Of a DNA stretch of 23,619 nt, positions 1 through 7,596 are shown piece after piece. Numbering within the stretch: position 1 is the first letter of the stretch; the number at the start of each line of letters is the position of its first letter. The notes beneath the pieces were generated by a model. The model was not told the origin of the DNA. It worked only from the letters and a program-made list of their open reading frames with translations, and did not search any database. Both the position numbers and the translations under genes were made by a program. Source of the stretch: an uncultured Methanobrevibacter sp. (GTDB lineage: Archaea; Methanobacteriota; Methanobacteria; Methanobacteriales; Methanobacteriaceae); assembly GCA_902783085.1 (NCBI GenBank), contig CACZPT010000020.1:1-23619 (forward strand). The letters run 5' to 3'.

Positions 1-105
1 AAAAATTTTCGCAAAAACAACAAAATTAAAATTTTCCTGTGAAAAATTCAAAAAATCAAATTACCAACTAACAAATTTACAAATACACTCAACATGTCAA
101 AAAAA

Positions 106-137
106 TTTAAATAAAATAGAATTTATAATTAATAATC
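106..137 (+). promoter_or_regulatory. Putative thiM promoter, near-leaderless
   Basis: A TATA-like TTTAAATA lies at 106-113, preceded by an A-run that could act as a BRE. Its centre is about 28 nt before the thiM ATG at 138, the distance expected when transcription starts at or just before the start codon. No Shine-Dalgarno motif precedes the ATG. The rest of 1-137 is A/T-rich, with no ORF and no recognisable TPP riboswitch. This is inferred from spacing only. Confidence 0.35.
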
Positions 138-1001
138 ATGATAAATAATGAAAAGATACTAGAAAAATTACCTAAATTATTAAAGGAAGTAAAAAGAAAA
201 ACACCGCTAACCCATTGTATAACAAATTTTGTAACTGTAAATGACTGTGCAAATGCTATTCTTGCAATTGGGGGATCACCAATAATGTCTGATGATGTTA
301 ATGAAGTAGCCGAAATTGTTAATATTTCAAATTCGTTAGTAATCAACATTGGAAAAATAAGTCAACCTCAAATGGAAGCAATGAAATTAAGTTCAGCACA
401 AGCAAATAAAAACAACATCCCCATAACATTAGATCCTGTAGGTGTTGGAATAAGTAAACTTAGAAATGATATAACAAAAGAATTAATCGAAAATTATGAT
501 ATTACTACAATACGTGGAAATATCACCGAAATAAAAACAATAGCTAAAATATTTAATGTTATAGATGATACAAATACAGCAAAAGGAGTAGATGTTTGTG
601 ATGATGATATCATAACTAAAGATACTTTAAAAGAAAATGGCGAAATTATTGCTAAAACTGCAGAAAAATTAAATACAATAATATTGGCAAGTGGTCCGAT
701 TGATATTTTAAGTAATGGAAAAACTACAATAGCTATTAATGGCGGGGATGAAATGATGCCATTAATAACTGGTAGTGGATGTATGTTATCATCAATTGTA
801 GGTAGCTGTATTGGTGCTACAAATGCATTTGAAGGAACTTTACTTGCTATTCTTGCAATGAATAAAGCTGGTGAAAAAGCAAGAGCGAAAGTTGATGAAA
901 ACAACTTAGGAACCGGATCATTTAGAACCTTTTTAATAGATGCATTATACAATACAAATGCAAAAGAATTAATTAACGAATCTGAAATTGAGATATTATG
1001 A
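138..1001 (+). CDS. thiM: Hydroxyethylthiazole kinase ThiM
   Basis: Phosphorylates 4-methyl-5-(2-hydroxyethyl)thiazole with ATP in thiamine salvage, giving the thiazole phosphate used by ThiE. The 287-aa protein shows the family pattern: THCITNFVTVNDCANA near residues 25-40, GGSPIM (45-50), LDPVGVG (98-104), the RGN segment (126-128) and the GSGC motif at 212-215 with the family's catalytic Cys215. Length is close to the usual 260-280 aa. The ATG at 138 lacks a Shine-Dalgarno motif but sits about 28 nt after a TATA-like box. The gene overlaps thiE by ATGA (998-1001), so the two are probably translationally coupled and act on consecutive steps. Confidence 0.96.
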   Translation: MINNEKILEKLPKLLKEVKRKTPLTHCITNFVTVNDCANAILAIGGSPIMSDDVNEVAEIVNISNSLVINIGKISQPQMEAMKLSSAQANKNNIPITLDPVGVGISKLRNDITKELIENYDITTIRGNITEIKTIAKIFNVIDDTNTAKGVDVCDDDIITKDTLKENGEIIAKTAEKLNTIILASGPIDILSNGKTTIAINGGDEMMPLITGSGCMLSSIVGSCIGATNAFEGTLLAILAMNKAGEKARAKVDENNLGTGSFRTFLIDALYNTNAKELINESEIEIL

Positions 1002-1618
1002 AAAATATAGATTTATCCCTTTATCTTGTAACTGACAATAGTGATGATGAAGAGAAATTTTTAAAAACGATTGAAGAAGCTATGCTTGGTGGTGTTTCTA
1101 TAATCCAAATAAGAGAAAAGACTGCCGAAACATTAGATTTTTATAATTTAGCCCTAAAAGTTAAAGAAATAACAACAAAATACAATATTCCTTTAATAAT
1201 AAATGATAGAGTTGATATAGCACTAGCTATTGATGCTGATGGAGTACATGTTGGTCAAAGTGATATGCCTTGTGATGTTACTCGTGAATTAATAGGGGAA
1301 GATAAGATTTTAGGTGTTTCTGCAGCAACCATCAGCGAAGCCAAAAAAGCTGAAAATGATGGGGCTGATTATATTGGAACCGGTGCAATTTTTCCAACAA
1401 CAACAAAAAAAGATGCTGATTCTGTTTCAAAAAAAGAATTAATTGAAATAGTTAATTCAATTGATATTCCTGTAGTGGCCATTGGTGGTATTAACCTAAA
1501 TAATGCCAGTGAGTTAAAAGATACTGGAATTGCAGGATTATCAGTTGTAAGTGTAATAATGAACTCAGATAATCCCAAATTAAATTCGCAAAAACTATTA
1601 AAAATATTTAATAGTTAA
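998..1618 (+). CDS. thiE: Thiamine-phosphate synthase ThiE
   Basis: Joins hydroxymethylpyrimidine diphosphate and thiazole phosphate to thiamine monophosphate. The 206-aa TIM-barrel protein carries the TMP synthase landmarks: YLVTD at 9-13, QIREK at 37-41, NDRVDIA at 69-75, GVHVGQSD at 82-89, GTGAIFPTTTK at 127-137, AIGGI at 161-165 and the C-terminal SVVSVI phosphate site near 182-187. The start ATG overlaps the thiM stop (ATGA). Its stop codon overlaps the stop codon of pgk on the other strand (TTAA, 1615-1618), so the two genes meet tail to tail with no spacer. Methanogens often fuse ThiE or ThiN to other thiamine enzymes; here it stands alone. Confidence 0.96.
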   Translation: MKNIDLSLYLVTDNSDDEEKFLKTIEEAMLGGVSIIQIREKTAETLDFYNLALKVKEITTKYNIPLIINDRVDIALAIDADGVHVGQSDMPCDVTRELIGEDKILGVSAATISEAKKAENDGADYIGTGAIFPTTTKKDADSVSKKELIEIVNSIDIPVVAIGGINLNNASELKDTGIAGLSVVSVIMNSDNPKLNSQKLLKIFNS

Positions 1619-1630
1619 TTTTTACTATTT
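1610..1630. terminator. Weak A/T stem-loop at the thiE/pgk convergence
   Basis: AATAGT (1610-1615) and ACTATT (1624-1629) form a 6-bp stem around an 8-nt T-rich loop, with further T residues downstream on the + strand. It covers both overlapping stop codons. The stem is all A-T except one G-C pair, so it is weak as a hairpin; the T-tracts may be the active part, since archaeal termination mostly responds to oligo-T. Confidence 0.3.
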
Positions 1631-2832
1631 TTTAATGCTTCGACTGCAGCAAGTTTTTTACCTGCCAACATACTAATACATGCTCCTCCACCACTACTTA
1701 TATGGCTCATTTGGTCTTCACAACCAAGTCCTGCTGTAGCAGCCGCAATATGACCACCACCAATTAATGAGAATCCGTTAGAAGATGCGATTGCATTGAT
1801 TAAGTCTTCAGTTCCCATTGCAAATTTAGGGTCTTCAAATACACCTGCCGGACCATTTGCGAAGATTGTTTTAGCATTTCTAATCTCTTGAGCATAAAAA
1901 TTAATTGTTTTAACTCCAATGTCAAAGATAGCTTCATTTGGAATTTCATCAATATCAACATCGACTCTTTCATCATTAACTTCAATTGCAACATCAATCG
2001 GATATTTGACTTTATCACCAAATCTTTCAATCAAATCTTTTGATTTTACAACCATATCTTCATATCCACGACTTGCAATGAAATCTTTATTTACTTGACC
2101 AATATCGATACCTGCACACCACAATACAATATTTCCTACAATACCTGTTGTTAATATAGCATCTGCAGTCCCATTACTTAATACATTCTCCATAACATCA
2201 ATAGAATCATCTGGTTTCATTCCACCAAGTAAAAAGACACAAGGATGTTTAACATTATCTAGGGCATTTTGAATTACAGTTAATTCTTCCTCCATAACTC
2301 TACCTGCAGCAGATGGAGTATTAACAGTGAATCCCACTAATGATGCTTGTGAACGGTGTGCTGCTGCAAATGCATCATTTACATAATAATCAATTAATGG
2401 AGATAACTCTTTTACAATAATAGTTTTAGACTGTTCTAATGGAGTTCTTGAAAGTGATTCCTCAGAAAAAAACCTTACATTATCGAGTAATAGAATCTCA
2501 TGAGGTTTTAAATCACGAATCGCTTGTTTAGCTAGTGAAGAAAAAATTGAATCAACGTATCGAACTCTTAAATTTAAAATATCTGATAATGCATCAGCAT
2601 GCTGAGATAATGATGTGAAGTCATTTTTACCTGGACGACTTTGGTGAGCAAGAATAACAACTTTAGCTCCTTTATTTGATAATTCCCTAATGGTTTTAGC
2701 ATGTAATCTTAACCTAGTATCATCCAAAATAATTCCAGAACTTGGGTCTACTGGAGAATTAACATCAACACGCACCAATACTGTTTTATTTTCAATATCA
2801 AAATCATCAATAGTATTAAAATTTCCAGACAT
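1615..2832 (-). CDS. pgk: Phosphoglycerate kinase
   Basis: Interconverts 1,3-bisphosphoglycerate/ADP and 3-phosphoglycerate/ATP, mainly serving gluconeogenesis in an autotrophic methanogen. The protein is about 405 aa. The N-terminal substrate loop has VRVDVNSP and the basic LAHQSRPGK segment; NDAFAAAHRSQAS follows. The C-terminal nucleotide domain carries FANGPAGVFEDP, GGGHIAAA and the terminal SSGGGACISML turn, so it looks complete. I chose the ATG at 2830-2832, which gives the usual short MSGNF-type N-terminus. An upstream GTG at 2842-2844 is in frame but overlaps the tpiA stop. The stretch TGTGTGGGAG just upstream can serve as ribosome binding site. pgk lies directly downstream of tpiA, in one operon for triose metabolism. 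Confidence 0.95.
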   Translation of the reverse strand: MSGNFNTIDDFDIENKTVLVRVDVNSPVDPSSGIILDDTRLRLHAKTIRELSNKGAKVVILAHQSRPGKNDFTSLSQHADALSDILNLRVRYVDSIFSSLAKQAIRDLKPHEILLLDNVRFFSEESLSRTPLEQSKTIIVKELSPLIDYYVNDAFAAAHRSQASLVGFTVNTPSAAGRVMEEELTVIQNALDNVKHPCVFLLGGMKPDDSIDVMENVLSNGTADAILTTGIVGNIVLWCAGIDIGQVNKDFIASRGYEDMVVKSKDLIERFGDKVKYPIDVAIEVNDERVDVDIDEIPNEAIFDIGVKTINFYAQEIRNAKTIFANGPAGVFEDPKFAMGTEDLINAIASSNGFSLIGGGHIAAATAGLGCEDQMSHISSGGGACISMLAGKKLAAVEALKNSKN

Positions 2833-2843
2833 ACTCCCACACA

Positions 2844-3512
2844 CTATAATTTGCTTACAAGATCAAGTAATGCATCTTTTGGATTTTCTGCTTTTATTAT
2901 TCCGGAAGCCAATAATACACCATCCGCACCCAAATCCATAGCTGCTTTCATATCATCACCATTAGTGATTCCGGCACCACATAAAACTTTAATATTCTTA
3001 TTTAATTGTTTAACTTCATTAACTGTATCTTCAACAACTTCAGGTTGAGCTTGAGATACTGGAATTCCAGTTCCAATAAGTTCCGGTGGTTCAACAGCTA
3101 CCGCATCAGGATTTAAGCTTGCAACAGCTTTACTTGTATTAATATTATTTGTACAAACACAAGATACAATATCATGTTTTTTACATAATTGGACAACCTC
3201 ATCAATATCTGCAAGTTGCATTCTTTTTTCAGAATGATTAATTAATGAACCTTCAATACCTGCTTCAACTAATGTTTCAATCAAATTAGCTCCAGTATGT
3301 CCTCCCGGAGAGATTGGATCAATATGCTGAGCATAAATAGGAACAGATGTCTCTTTTTTTATTCTATAAATATCTGCTGCTTGTGGAGATGCAACCATTG
3401 TAATACCTGATTCTTCCGCAGCACTTTTTAAGTCATTAGCTAGTTTTAATGCATTTAACCCGCTTGATTCTGAATAAGTTTTATAATTTAATATCACTAT
3501 TGGTGTATTCAT
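2844..3512 (-). CDS. tpiA: Triosephosphate isomerase, archaeal type
   Basis: Interconverts dihydroxyacetone phosphate and glyceraldehyde 3-phosphate. At 222 aa it has the short archaeal form rather than the ~250-aa bacterial one. Catalytic residues are visible: Asn9 and Lys11 (NYK), His93 in INHSEKR and Glu141 in VEPPELIGTG, followed by the phosphate loop GAGITNGDD (179-187) and GADGVLLASG. The ATG at 3510-3512 is preceded by a GGGA stretch, and a TATA-like CATATATAAT (read on the minus strand) lies about 30 nt upstream near 3538-3547. The stop almost touches the start of pgk, so the two are expected to be co-transcribed. Confidence 0.96.
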   Translation of the reverse strand: MNTPIVILNYKTYSESSGLNALKLANDLKSAAEESGITMVASPQAADIYRIKKETSVPIYAQHIDPISPGGHTGANLIETLVEAGIEGSLINHSEKRMQLADIDEVVQLCKKHDIVSCVCTNNINTSKAVASLNPDAVAVEPPELIGTGIPVSQAQPEVVEDTVNEVKQLNKNIKVLCGAGITNGDDMKAAMDLGADGVLLASGIIKAENPKDALLDLVSKL

Positions 3513-3558
3513 ATTATCCCATAATTGATTTATTAATTATTATATATGGATAACTATA

Positions 3559-4435
3559 TTAAAAAAAGTTATGATTATCAATTCTTTTTTTAGATAAATA
3601 AATGTATTCTTTTTTAACATCATAACCAATATAATTTCGATTATTCTTAATAGCTGCAAGACAAGTTGTTCCACTACCACAAAAAGGGTCTAGAATAACA
3701 TCACCTTCATAAGAGTACAAATTAATAAGTCTGTGAGGCAATTCTATTGGAAATGGTGCGGGATGACCAATACGTTTTGCATTAACTGCTGGAAATGTCC
3801 AAATACTTTAGTCCATTGGATAAACTCATCTCTAGTTATTGTATCTTTTTTTTCTTGATTTTTATTTTTAGAATAATATTCTTTTGAAAAAACCAGAATA
3901 TATTCATGATAATCCCTTAAAACAGGATTAGATGCTGACATCCAACTTCCCCAAGCGCATGATCCTCCAGCACTACTAGATTTATCCCAAATTATTTCGC
4001 CACGCATTAAAAAGTTCAAATTCAACATTATATTAATTATTAAAGAATGGAGTGGGACATATGGTTTTCTTCCAATATTTGCAATATTAATACAAGCTCT
4101 CCACCATTCACTAATTTTTTATATGTTTCACTAAAAACAGAAGTTAAGAGTTCTTCATACTCTTTTAATGTTAAATCATTGTCATATTCCTTTCCAACAT
4201 TATATGGTGGAGAAATAATCATTAAATGAATAGAATTATCTGGAATTTCATCCATGACTTCACTTGATTTAGCATATAATTTATTTAATCCAGAATTTGG
4301 AATTTTATTTTCCTTAAAATCTATTTTATCAGGTATTTTAAAATCTTCAAATAAATTTGAAGAATAAAATTCATCAGAGTTGTGACTTTCACGAACAACA
4401 GAACCAAATGAAGTTGTTTTAGTTTTCCTATTCAT
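3559..4435 (-). pseudogene. N4-cytosine-type DNA methyltransferase (beta class), broken by two -1 frameshifts
   Basis: The modification half of a type II R-M cassette. Motif IV (SPPY, residues 75-78) precedes motif I (DPFCGSGTT) near the C-terminus, the beta-class order; SPPY points to N4-cytosine methylation. The frame is lost twice. Near 4087-4088, after GGELVL, the + strand has TT where TTT would continue into NIANIGRKPYVPLHS. At 3807-3809, TTT where TTTT would be needed breaks WTK before SIWTFPAVNAKRIGH. Restoring one base at each point gives one uninterrupted frame of about 292 aa, a normal length. As written, the first product stops at 4040 before the SAM-binding motif, so it would be inactive. 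Both losses lie in short A/T runs, so they may be sequencing errors, a recent pseudogene or phase variation. The nuclease gene ends 4 nt upstream. Confidence 0.85.
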
Positions 4436-4439
4436 ATTA

Positions 4440-5306
4440 TTACCCGTTAATTAAATTTAAAAATTTCAATCCTTTTTCTTCATAATTACTTTCATCATCA
4501 GCCATTTCTATAACTTTGCCCAAAGTTGTTGGACTTTGCATTCCTGAAAAGAAATTTAAATCTTGATTAAACATATCATTTAAGCTATATCTAATCTCAG
4601 AAATATTATCAAAACGCATGAATCCCTTTTTATTAGATTTTTTTCTTGTATTTCCATGATTTAGAGGAAATGGATTCAAAGACCAGAATCCTTGAAGAAT
4701 TCCTGCAGTTTTTAAATAATCTGCTTTTTTGCAAAAACCATTTGATAATGGTGCATTACCCAAAACGATTAAAGGTATTATAGATGCCTTATGATTAGAC
4801 ACTCTAATGTCTATACATTTTCCAATTGCCTTTAAAATGGAATCTGAACGTGTGAAACTTGGTTTTCCCTTATGGGTTTTAAAATCTCCAATTTCTTTTA
4901 AAGAATTAGTATTGATATCCCACTGCCAATTCCACACTATTGACATTTTAACTTCAAATATTATTTTTACATCCTCAGGTCTTAATACTTTCTTATTTTT
5001 TGATGCTATAACAATATCTGCTGGTGAGTGAGCTGAAATTCCAATAGCTGGAATTTGTGCTTGTCTAATCACATACATATTTTCATCTTTAATTAAATAA
5101 TTGAATAAATTTTCAACCCATTTTTCACTAAATTCACCGATTAAAGAATTTCTTGATTGTAATGTTGTTTTCACACTCCGATATCTTTTAGGCCAATATG
5201 CAAGATATTTTCCATTTTCAGTTTTATTAAATAACTGTTCTGGTGAAGAAAAACTTAGACAATTATTAAAAAATATTTTTTCTTGATTTTTGTTCCATAA
5301 TTTCAT
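4440..5306 (-). CDS. Type II restriction endonuclease, PD-(D/E)XK type
   Basis: Predicted sequence-specific nuclease paired with the downstream methyltransferase. The 288-aa protein matches no family I can name, but its middle has a PD-(D/E)XK core: Glu58 in a helix (GEFSEKWVENL), then P95-A-D97 in a hydrophobic strand, then E118-V-K120 (IIFEVKM). DFKTHKGKPSFTRSDS follows, plausibly in the recognition region. The frame is intact from ATG (5306) to TAA. The gene comes first in the pair and the methyltransferase start follows 4 nt after its stop, so one transcript would serve both. No convincing Shine-Dalgarno motif is seen before the ATG. The recognition site cannot be read from sequence. The restriction role rests on the fold motif plus the adjacent methylase. 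Confidence 0.78.
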   Translation of the reverse strand: MKLWNKNQEKIFFNNCLSFSSPEQLFNKTENGKYLAYWPKRYRSVKTTLQSRNSLIGEFSEKWVENLFNYLIKDENMYVIRQAQIPAIGISAHSPADIVIASKNKKVLRPEDVKIIFEVKMSIVWNWQWDINTNSLKEIGDFKTHKGKPSFTRSDSILKAIGKCIDIRVSNHKASIIPLIVLGNAPLSNGFCKKADYLKTAGILQGFWSLNPFPLNHGNTRKKSNKKGFMRFDNISEIRYSLNDMFNQDLNFFSGMQSPTTLGKVIEMADDESNYEEKGLKFLNLING

Positions 5307-5456
5307 GAAAACAAAATATATTTCTAAACAATTAAATAATTAAGTTATTTTTTAATATAATATGTTCAATTAAAATCAATAATCATGGGAAAGTATAAAA
5401 TTTCATAACTTCACAAAAATACAAATACTAACAAAACTAAAAATAGATTTGATTTT
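5307..5456. promoter_or_regulatory. Divergent intergenic region between the R-M cassette and taw1
   Basis: A 150-bp A/T-rich stretch between two genes reading outward. On the + strand TATAAAAT (5394-5401) is a plausible TATA box for taw1, giving a leader of about 35 nt. Facing the nuclease gene there are A/T stretches around 5320-5340, but none stands out. No ORF, tRNA or repeat is seen here. Confidence 0.3.
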
Positions 5457-6374
5457 ATGTCATTTAATAAAAGCCAACAAGAAAAATTAGAAAAAAGCGG
5501 ATATAGATTCGTAGGTAGTTATGGTCATGCAGCAGTTAAAACCTGTCATTGGACTCGCCAAAGTATCGTGGATAAAGGAGTTTGTTATAAAGAAAAATTT
5601 TATGGTATTGAATCACATAGATGCCTGCAAATGTCTCCTGCCGTTCCCAATTGCCAACAAGAATGTGAATTTTGCTGGAGAGATTTAACTTATACTCAAA
5701 CCACTTGGGAAGATGAAGAATATGATGAACCAAAAACAATAGTTGATGAAGCTATTAAAGCTCAAAATAACTTATTATGTGGCTATTATGGAAATGACAA
5801 AGCAAATAAAAAAAAGCTAGAAGAGCTAAAAAAACCTACGAATGCGGCTATTTCACTGGCTGGTGAACCTACACTTTATCCAAAAATTGATGGTTTGATT
5901 GGAGAATTTAATCGCCGTGATTTTACAACATTTGTAGTTAGTAATGGCCAATGTGTTGAGAGATTACAGAATCTAGAAAATGATCCTTACCAACTATATC
6001 TTTCCTTAGATGCACCTATCAAAAAAATATATAAAGAATTATGTAGACCCCGAATAAATAATGCTTGGGAGAATTTAAACGAATCTCTTGAAACCCTTTC
6101 AAGTTTTAACTCACGAACATGTATAAGAAACACCTGCGTTAAAGGAAAAAATATGATTAATCCAGAAATATATAGTGAATTAATCCGAAAAGCAGACCCT
6201 GATTTTGTAGAAATCAAAGCGTACATGTATGTTGGATCATCCCGTGAACGTTTAACACAAGATAATATGCCAACATTTGATGAAGTTAAAGATTTTGCTT
6301 ATAAAATAGCTGATAACTGTGGAAAAAAAATAGTAAATGAATCCGAAATTAGTCGTGTAGTTTTACTTGAATAA
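5457..6374 (+). CDS. taw1: tRNA 4-demethylwyosine synthase (archaeal TYW1)
   Basis: Radical SAM enzyme that condenses N1-methylguanosine-37 of tRNA-Phe with pyruvate to build the tricyclic wyosine base. The 305-aa protein has the CxxxCxxC cluster at Cys66, Cys70 and Cys73 (CQQECEFCW). Three further cysteines at 30, 43 and 56, spaced 13 and 13, match the second [4Fe-4S] site known from archaeal TYW1. GEPTLYP (residues 139-145) and the SLDAP segment are typical of the family, and FVEIKAYMYVG closes the barrel. It lacks the flavodoxin domain of eukaryotic TYW1, as expected in archaea. The ATG at 5457 has no clear Shine-Dalgarno motif. It ends immediately beside the stop of the convergent DUF4325 gene. 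Confidence 0.95.
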   Translation: MSFNKSQQEKLEKSGYRFVGSYGHAAVKTCHWTRQSIVDKGVCYKEKFYGIESHRCLQMSPAVPNCQQECEFCWRDLTYTQTTWEDEEYDEPKTIVDEAIKAQNNLLCGYYGNDKANKKKLEELKKPTNAAISLAGEPTLYPKIDGLIGEFNRRDFTTFVVSNGQCVERLQNLENDPYQLYLSLDAPIKKIYKELCRPRINNAWENLNESLETLSSFNSRTCIRNTCVKGKNMINPEIYSELIRKADPDFVEIKAYMYVGSSRERLTQDNMPTFDEVKDFAYKIADNCGKKIVNESEISRVVLLE

Positions 6375-6632
6375 TCAAGGATTAACCGCCTCATCAGCAG
6401 CACCCATCATCACCTTAATATTATCAGAAATATTAATCTCAGATATTCTTTTAGGCGAATCAAGTTTAGCCACATAATAAGATTGTGCAAAATTCATTGT
6501 AATAAAAATTACATCCTTAAAATCAATTATAAAATTATCTTCAGGTATTTTATTTAAAATATCAACTAATTCCGTTGCAATATCACTAGATTCTAAATGT
6601 GTGCCGAATTCAGCACCAATATTGATAAGCAT
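6375..6632 (-). CDS. Small STAS-like DUF4325 protein
   Basis: An 85-aa protein resembling the DUF4325/STAS-like family: a short alpha/beta fold with IDFKDVIFITMNFAQSYY in the middle, where STAS-type anti-sigma-antagonist domains carry a conserved strand-turn-helix. Its function is not known to me. Related small proteins occur near ATPase or signalling genes, but nothing of that kind lies beside this one. The start is supported by GGTG seven nucleotides before the ATG (GGTGTTATTATG on the minus strand) and a TATA-like tract near 6646-6660. It is convergent with taw1 and ends next to the taw1 stop, sharing no operon. Family assignment is by pattern recognition and moderately sure. Confidence 0.7.
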   Translation of the reverse strand: MLINIGAEFGTHLESSDIATELVDILNKIPEDNFIIDFKDVIFITMNFAQSYYVAKLDSPKRISEINISDNIKVMMGAADEAVNP

Positions 6633-6935
6633 AATAACACCAATAATAGTTATTATATTATATCTTTAAAAGTTTTTACCATATTATGTATTTTATTTAT
6701 ATGTTTGAGTTTTTTTGGATTACCAGTTTTATACAGATTATAGCTTGGAGAAGTTATCAAAGATATGCTGAAAACTCCATATGAGAGAAGTGATAGAAAG
6801 TTAAATAAAAAATATCCCAAAGCTTTTGAATTACAAAAATCCAAATTAGAAAAAAAGGACATGAACTTTAGAAAATTCGAAAAATATCAGATATTATGTA
6901 AATAGATTATGAAAATAAATTATTTGAGTTTTAAA
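6633..6935. other. 300-bp region without a secure gene
   Basis: Between the DUF4325 start and the flavoprotein stop lies A/T-rich DNA. It holds the DUF4325 promoter (GGTG plus a TATA-like tract, 6636-6660) and a + strand frame with a hydrophobic stretch, an in-frame TAG at 6741-6743 and a Lys-rich 46-codon ORF after it. Opposite-strand frames here have low-complexity translations. No RNA gene is recognised. Confidence 0.5.
6765..6905 (+). CDS. Doubtful Lys-rich small ORF or remnant of a broken gene
   Basis: A 46-codon ORF, ATG 6765 to TAG 6903, encodes a strongly basic, hydrophilic peptide beginning MLKTPYERSDRKLNKKYPKA. The same frame is open upstream back to about 6663, apart from one TAG at 6741-6743. 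That upstream part would encode a hydrophobic segment (ILCILFICLSFFGLPVLY), like a membrane anchor. This looks like a small anchored protein gene with a nonsense mutation, but chance in A/T-rich DNA is possible. GGAG at 6747-6750 lies 14 nt before the ATG, farther than usual. No family is recognised. Confidence 0.28.
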   Translation: MLKTPYERSDRKLNKKYPKAFELQKSKLEKKDMNFRKFEKYQILCK

Positions 6936-7595
6936 TTAGTCGTTTATAGATCTATTAGCTATTTTTTGGCCAAGTTTAAATGCAGATTCTAAATCTTTTG
7001 GAAATTGTGTATCGCGAATATATCTCCTTTCCTTTTCATCAAATGCATCACAAACATATTTAGAATAATCATCAAATTGATAAGTTTCATAGACATACAA
7101 ATGTTCCGGTTTTGTAAATACCATTTCTAATCCATATTCATAATTATCAAATGTTTTATTATAACCAATTTGCCCAGATAATTCTTCAGAACAATTCATA
7201 GTATATATGCAAGCTATAGGCATCCGCTTATGTTCAACTTCTTCAACATCACTATAAGCAAAAAATGGGAATTGGAATCTTTCCAAAAAGCACCTCATGT
7301 TACCAGTAACATCACTAAAATAGACCGGTGAGCCCAATATTATCCCATCTGCTTTAACAATTTCATTTAAAATAGGTTTAAATTCATCATTATAAACACA
7401 TTTTCCATAATGATGGCCATTAATTTTTTTACATGCAAAGCAACTTTTACAACCATTAAAAGGAATATCATATAAATCTATTCTTTTAACTTCAGCCTTA
7501 GTTAAGATAGATTTAATTCCTTTTAAAGATTCATCCAAAAGTTTTGCAGTATTACAAGCTTTTCTAGGGCTTCCATTTATAGCAAAAAATTTCAT
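6936..7595 (-). CDS. Iron-sulfur flavoprotein (NADPH-dependent FMN reductase-like, Isf type)
   Basis: A 219-aa flavodoxin-fold protein predicted to bind FMN and a [4Fe-4S] cluster and pass single electrons, probably from ferredoxin, to an unknown acceptor. The N-terminus INGSPRKACNT (6-16) is the FMN phosphate loop. Cys49, Cys52, Cys55 and Cys66 form C-x2-C-x2-C-x10-C, the Isf-type cluster motif with a longer last gap. GSPVYFSDVTG is the flavin-ring loop. The start is ATG 7593-7595, one base after the sucC stop; an in-frame upstream ATG would run over 100 nt into sucC. This tight junction implies translational coupling, and the gene is probably last in the kor-suc operon. A related physiological role is inference. 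Confidence 0.85.
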   Translation of the reverse strand: MKFFAINGSPRKACNTAKLLDESLKGIKSILTKAEVKRIDLYDIPFNGCKSCFACKKINGHHYGKCVYNDEFKPILNEIVKADGIILGSPVYFSDVTGNMRCFLERFQFPFFAYSDVEEVEHKRMPIACIYTMNCSEELSGQIGYNKTFDNYEYGLEMVFTKPEHLYVYETYQFDDYSKYVCDAFDEKERRYIRDTQFPKDLESAFKLGQKIANRSIND

Positions 7596-7596
7596 T

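Noticed and set aside
1..137. TPP riboswitch upstream of thiM
   Set aside because: No CUGAGA-type core or paired arms; the sequence is nearly all A/T and the promoter position suggests almost no leader.
3550..3572. ATAACT/AGTTAT stem after the methyltransferase as a terminator
   Set aside because: Six A/T-rich pairs around an 11-nt loop, partly coding; no T-tract lies after it on the minus strand. It more likely belongs to the tpiA promoter neighbourhood.
5457..6374. Radical SAM gene as part of the R-M cassette
   Set aside because: Cysteine spacing at both clusters and the other motifs identify archaeal TYW1, a housekeeping tRNA enzyme, on the opposite strand.
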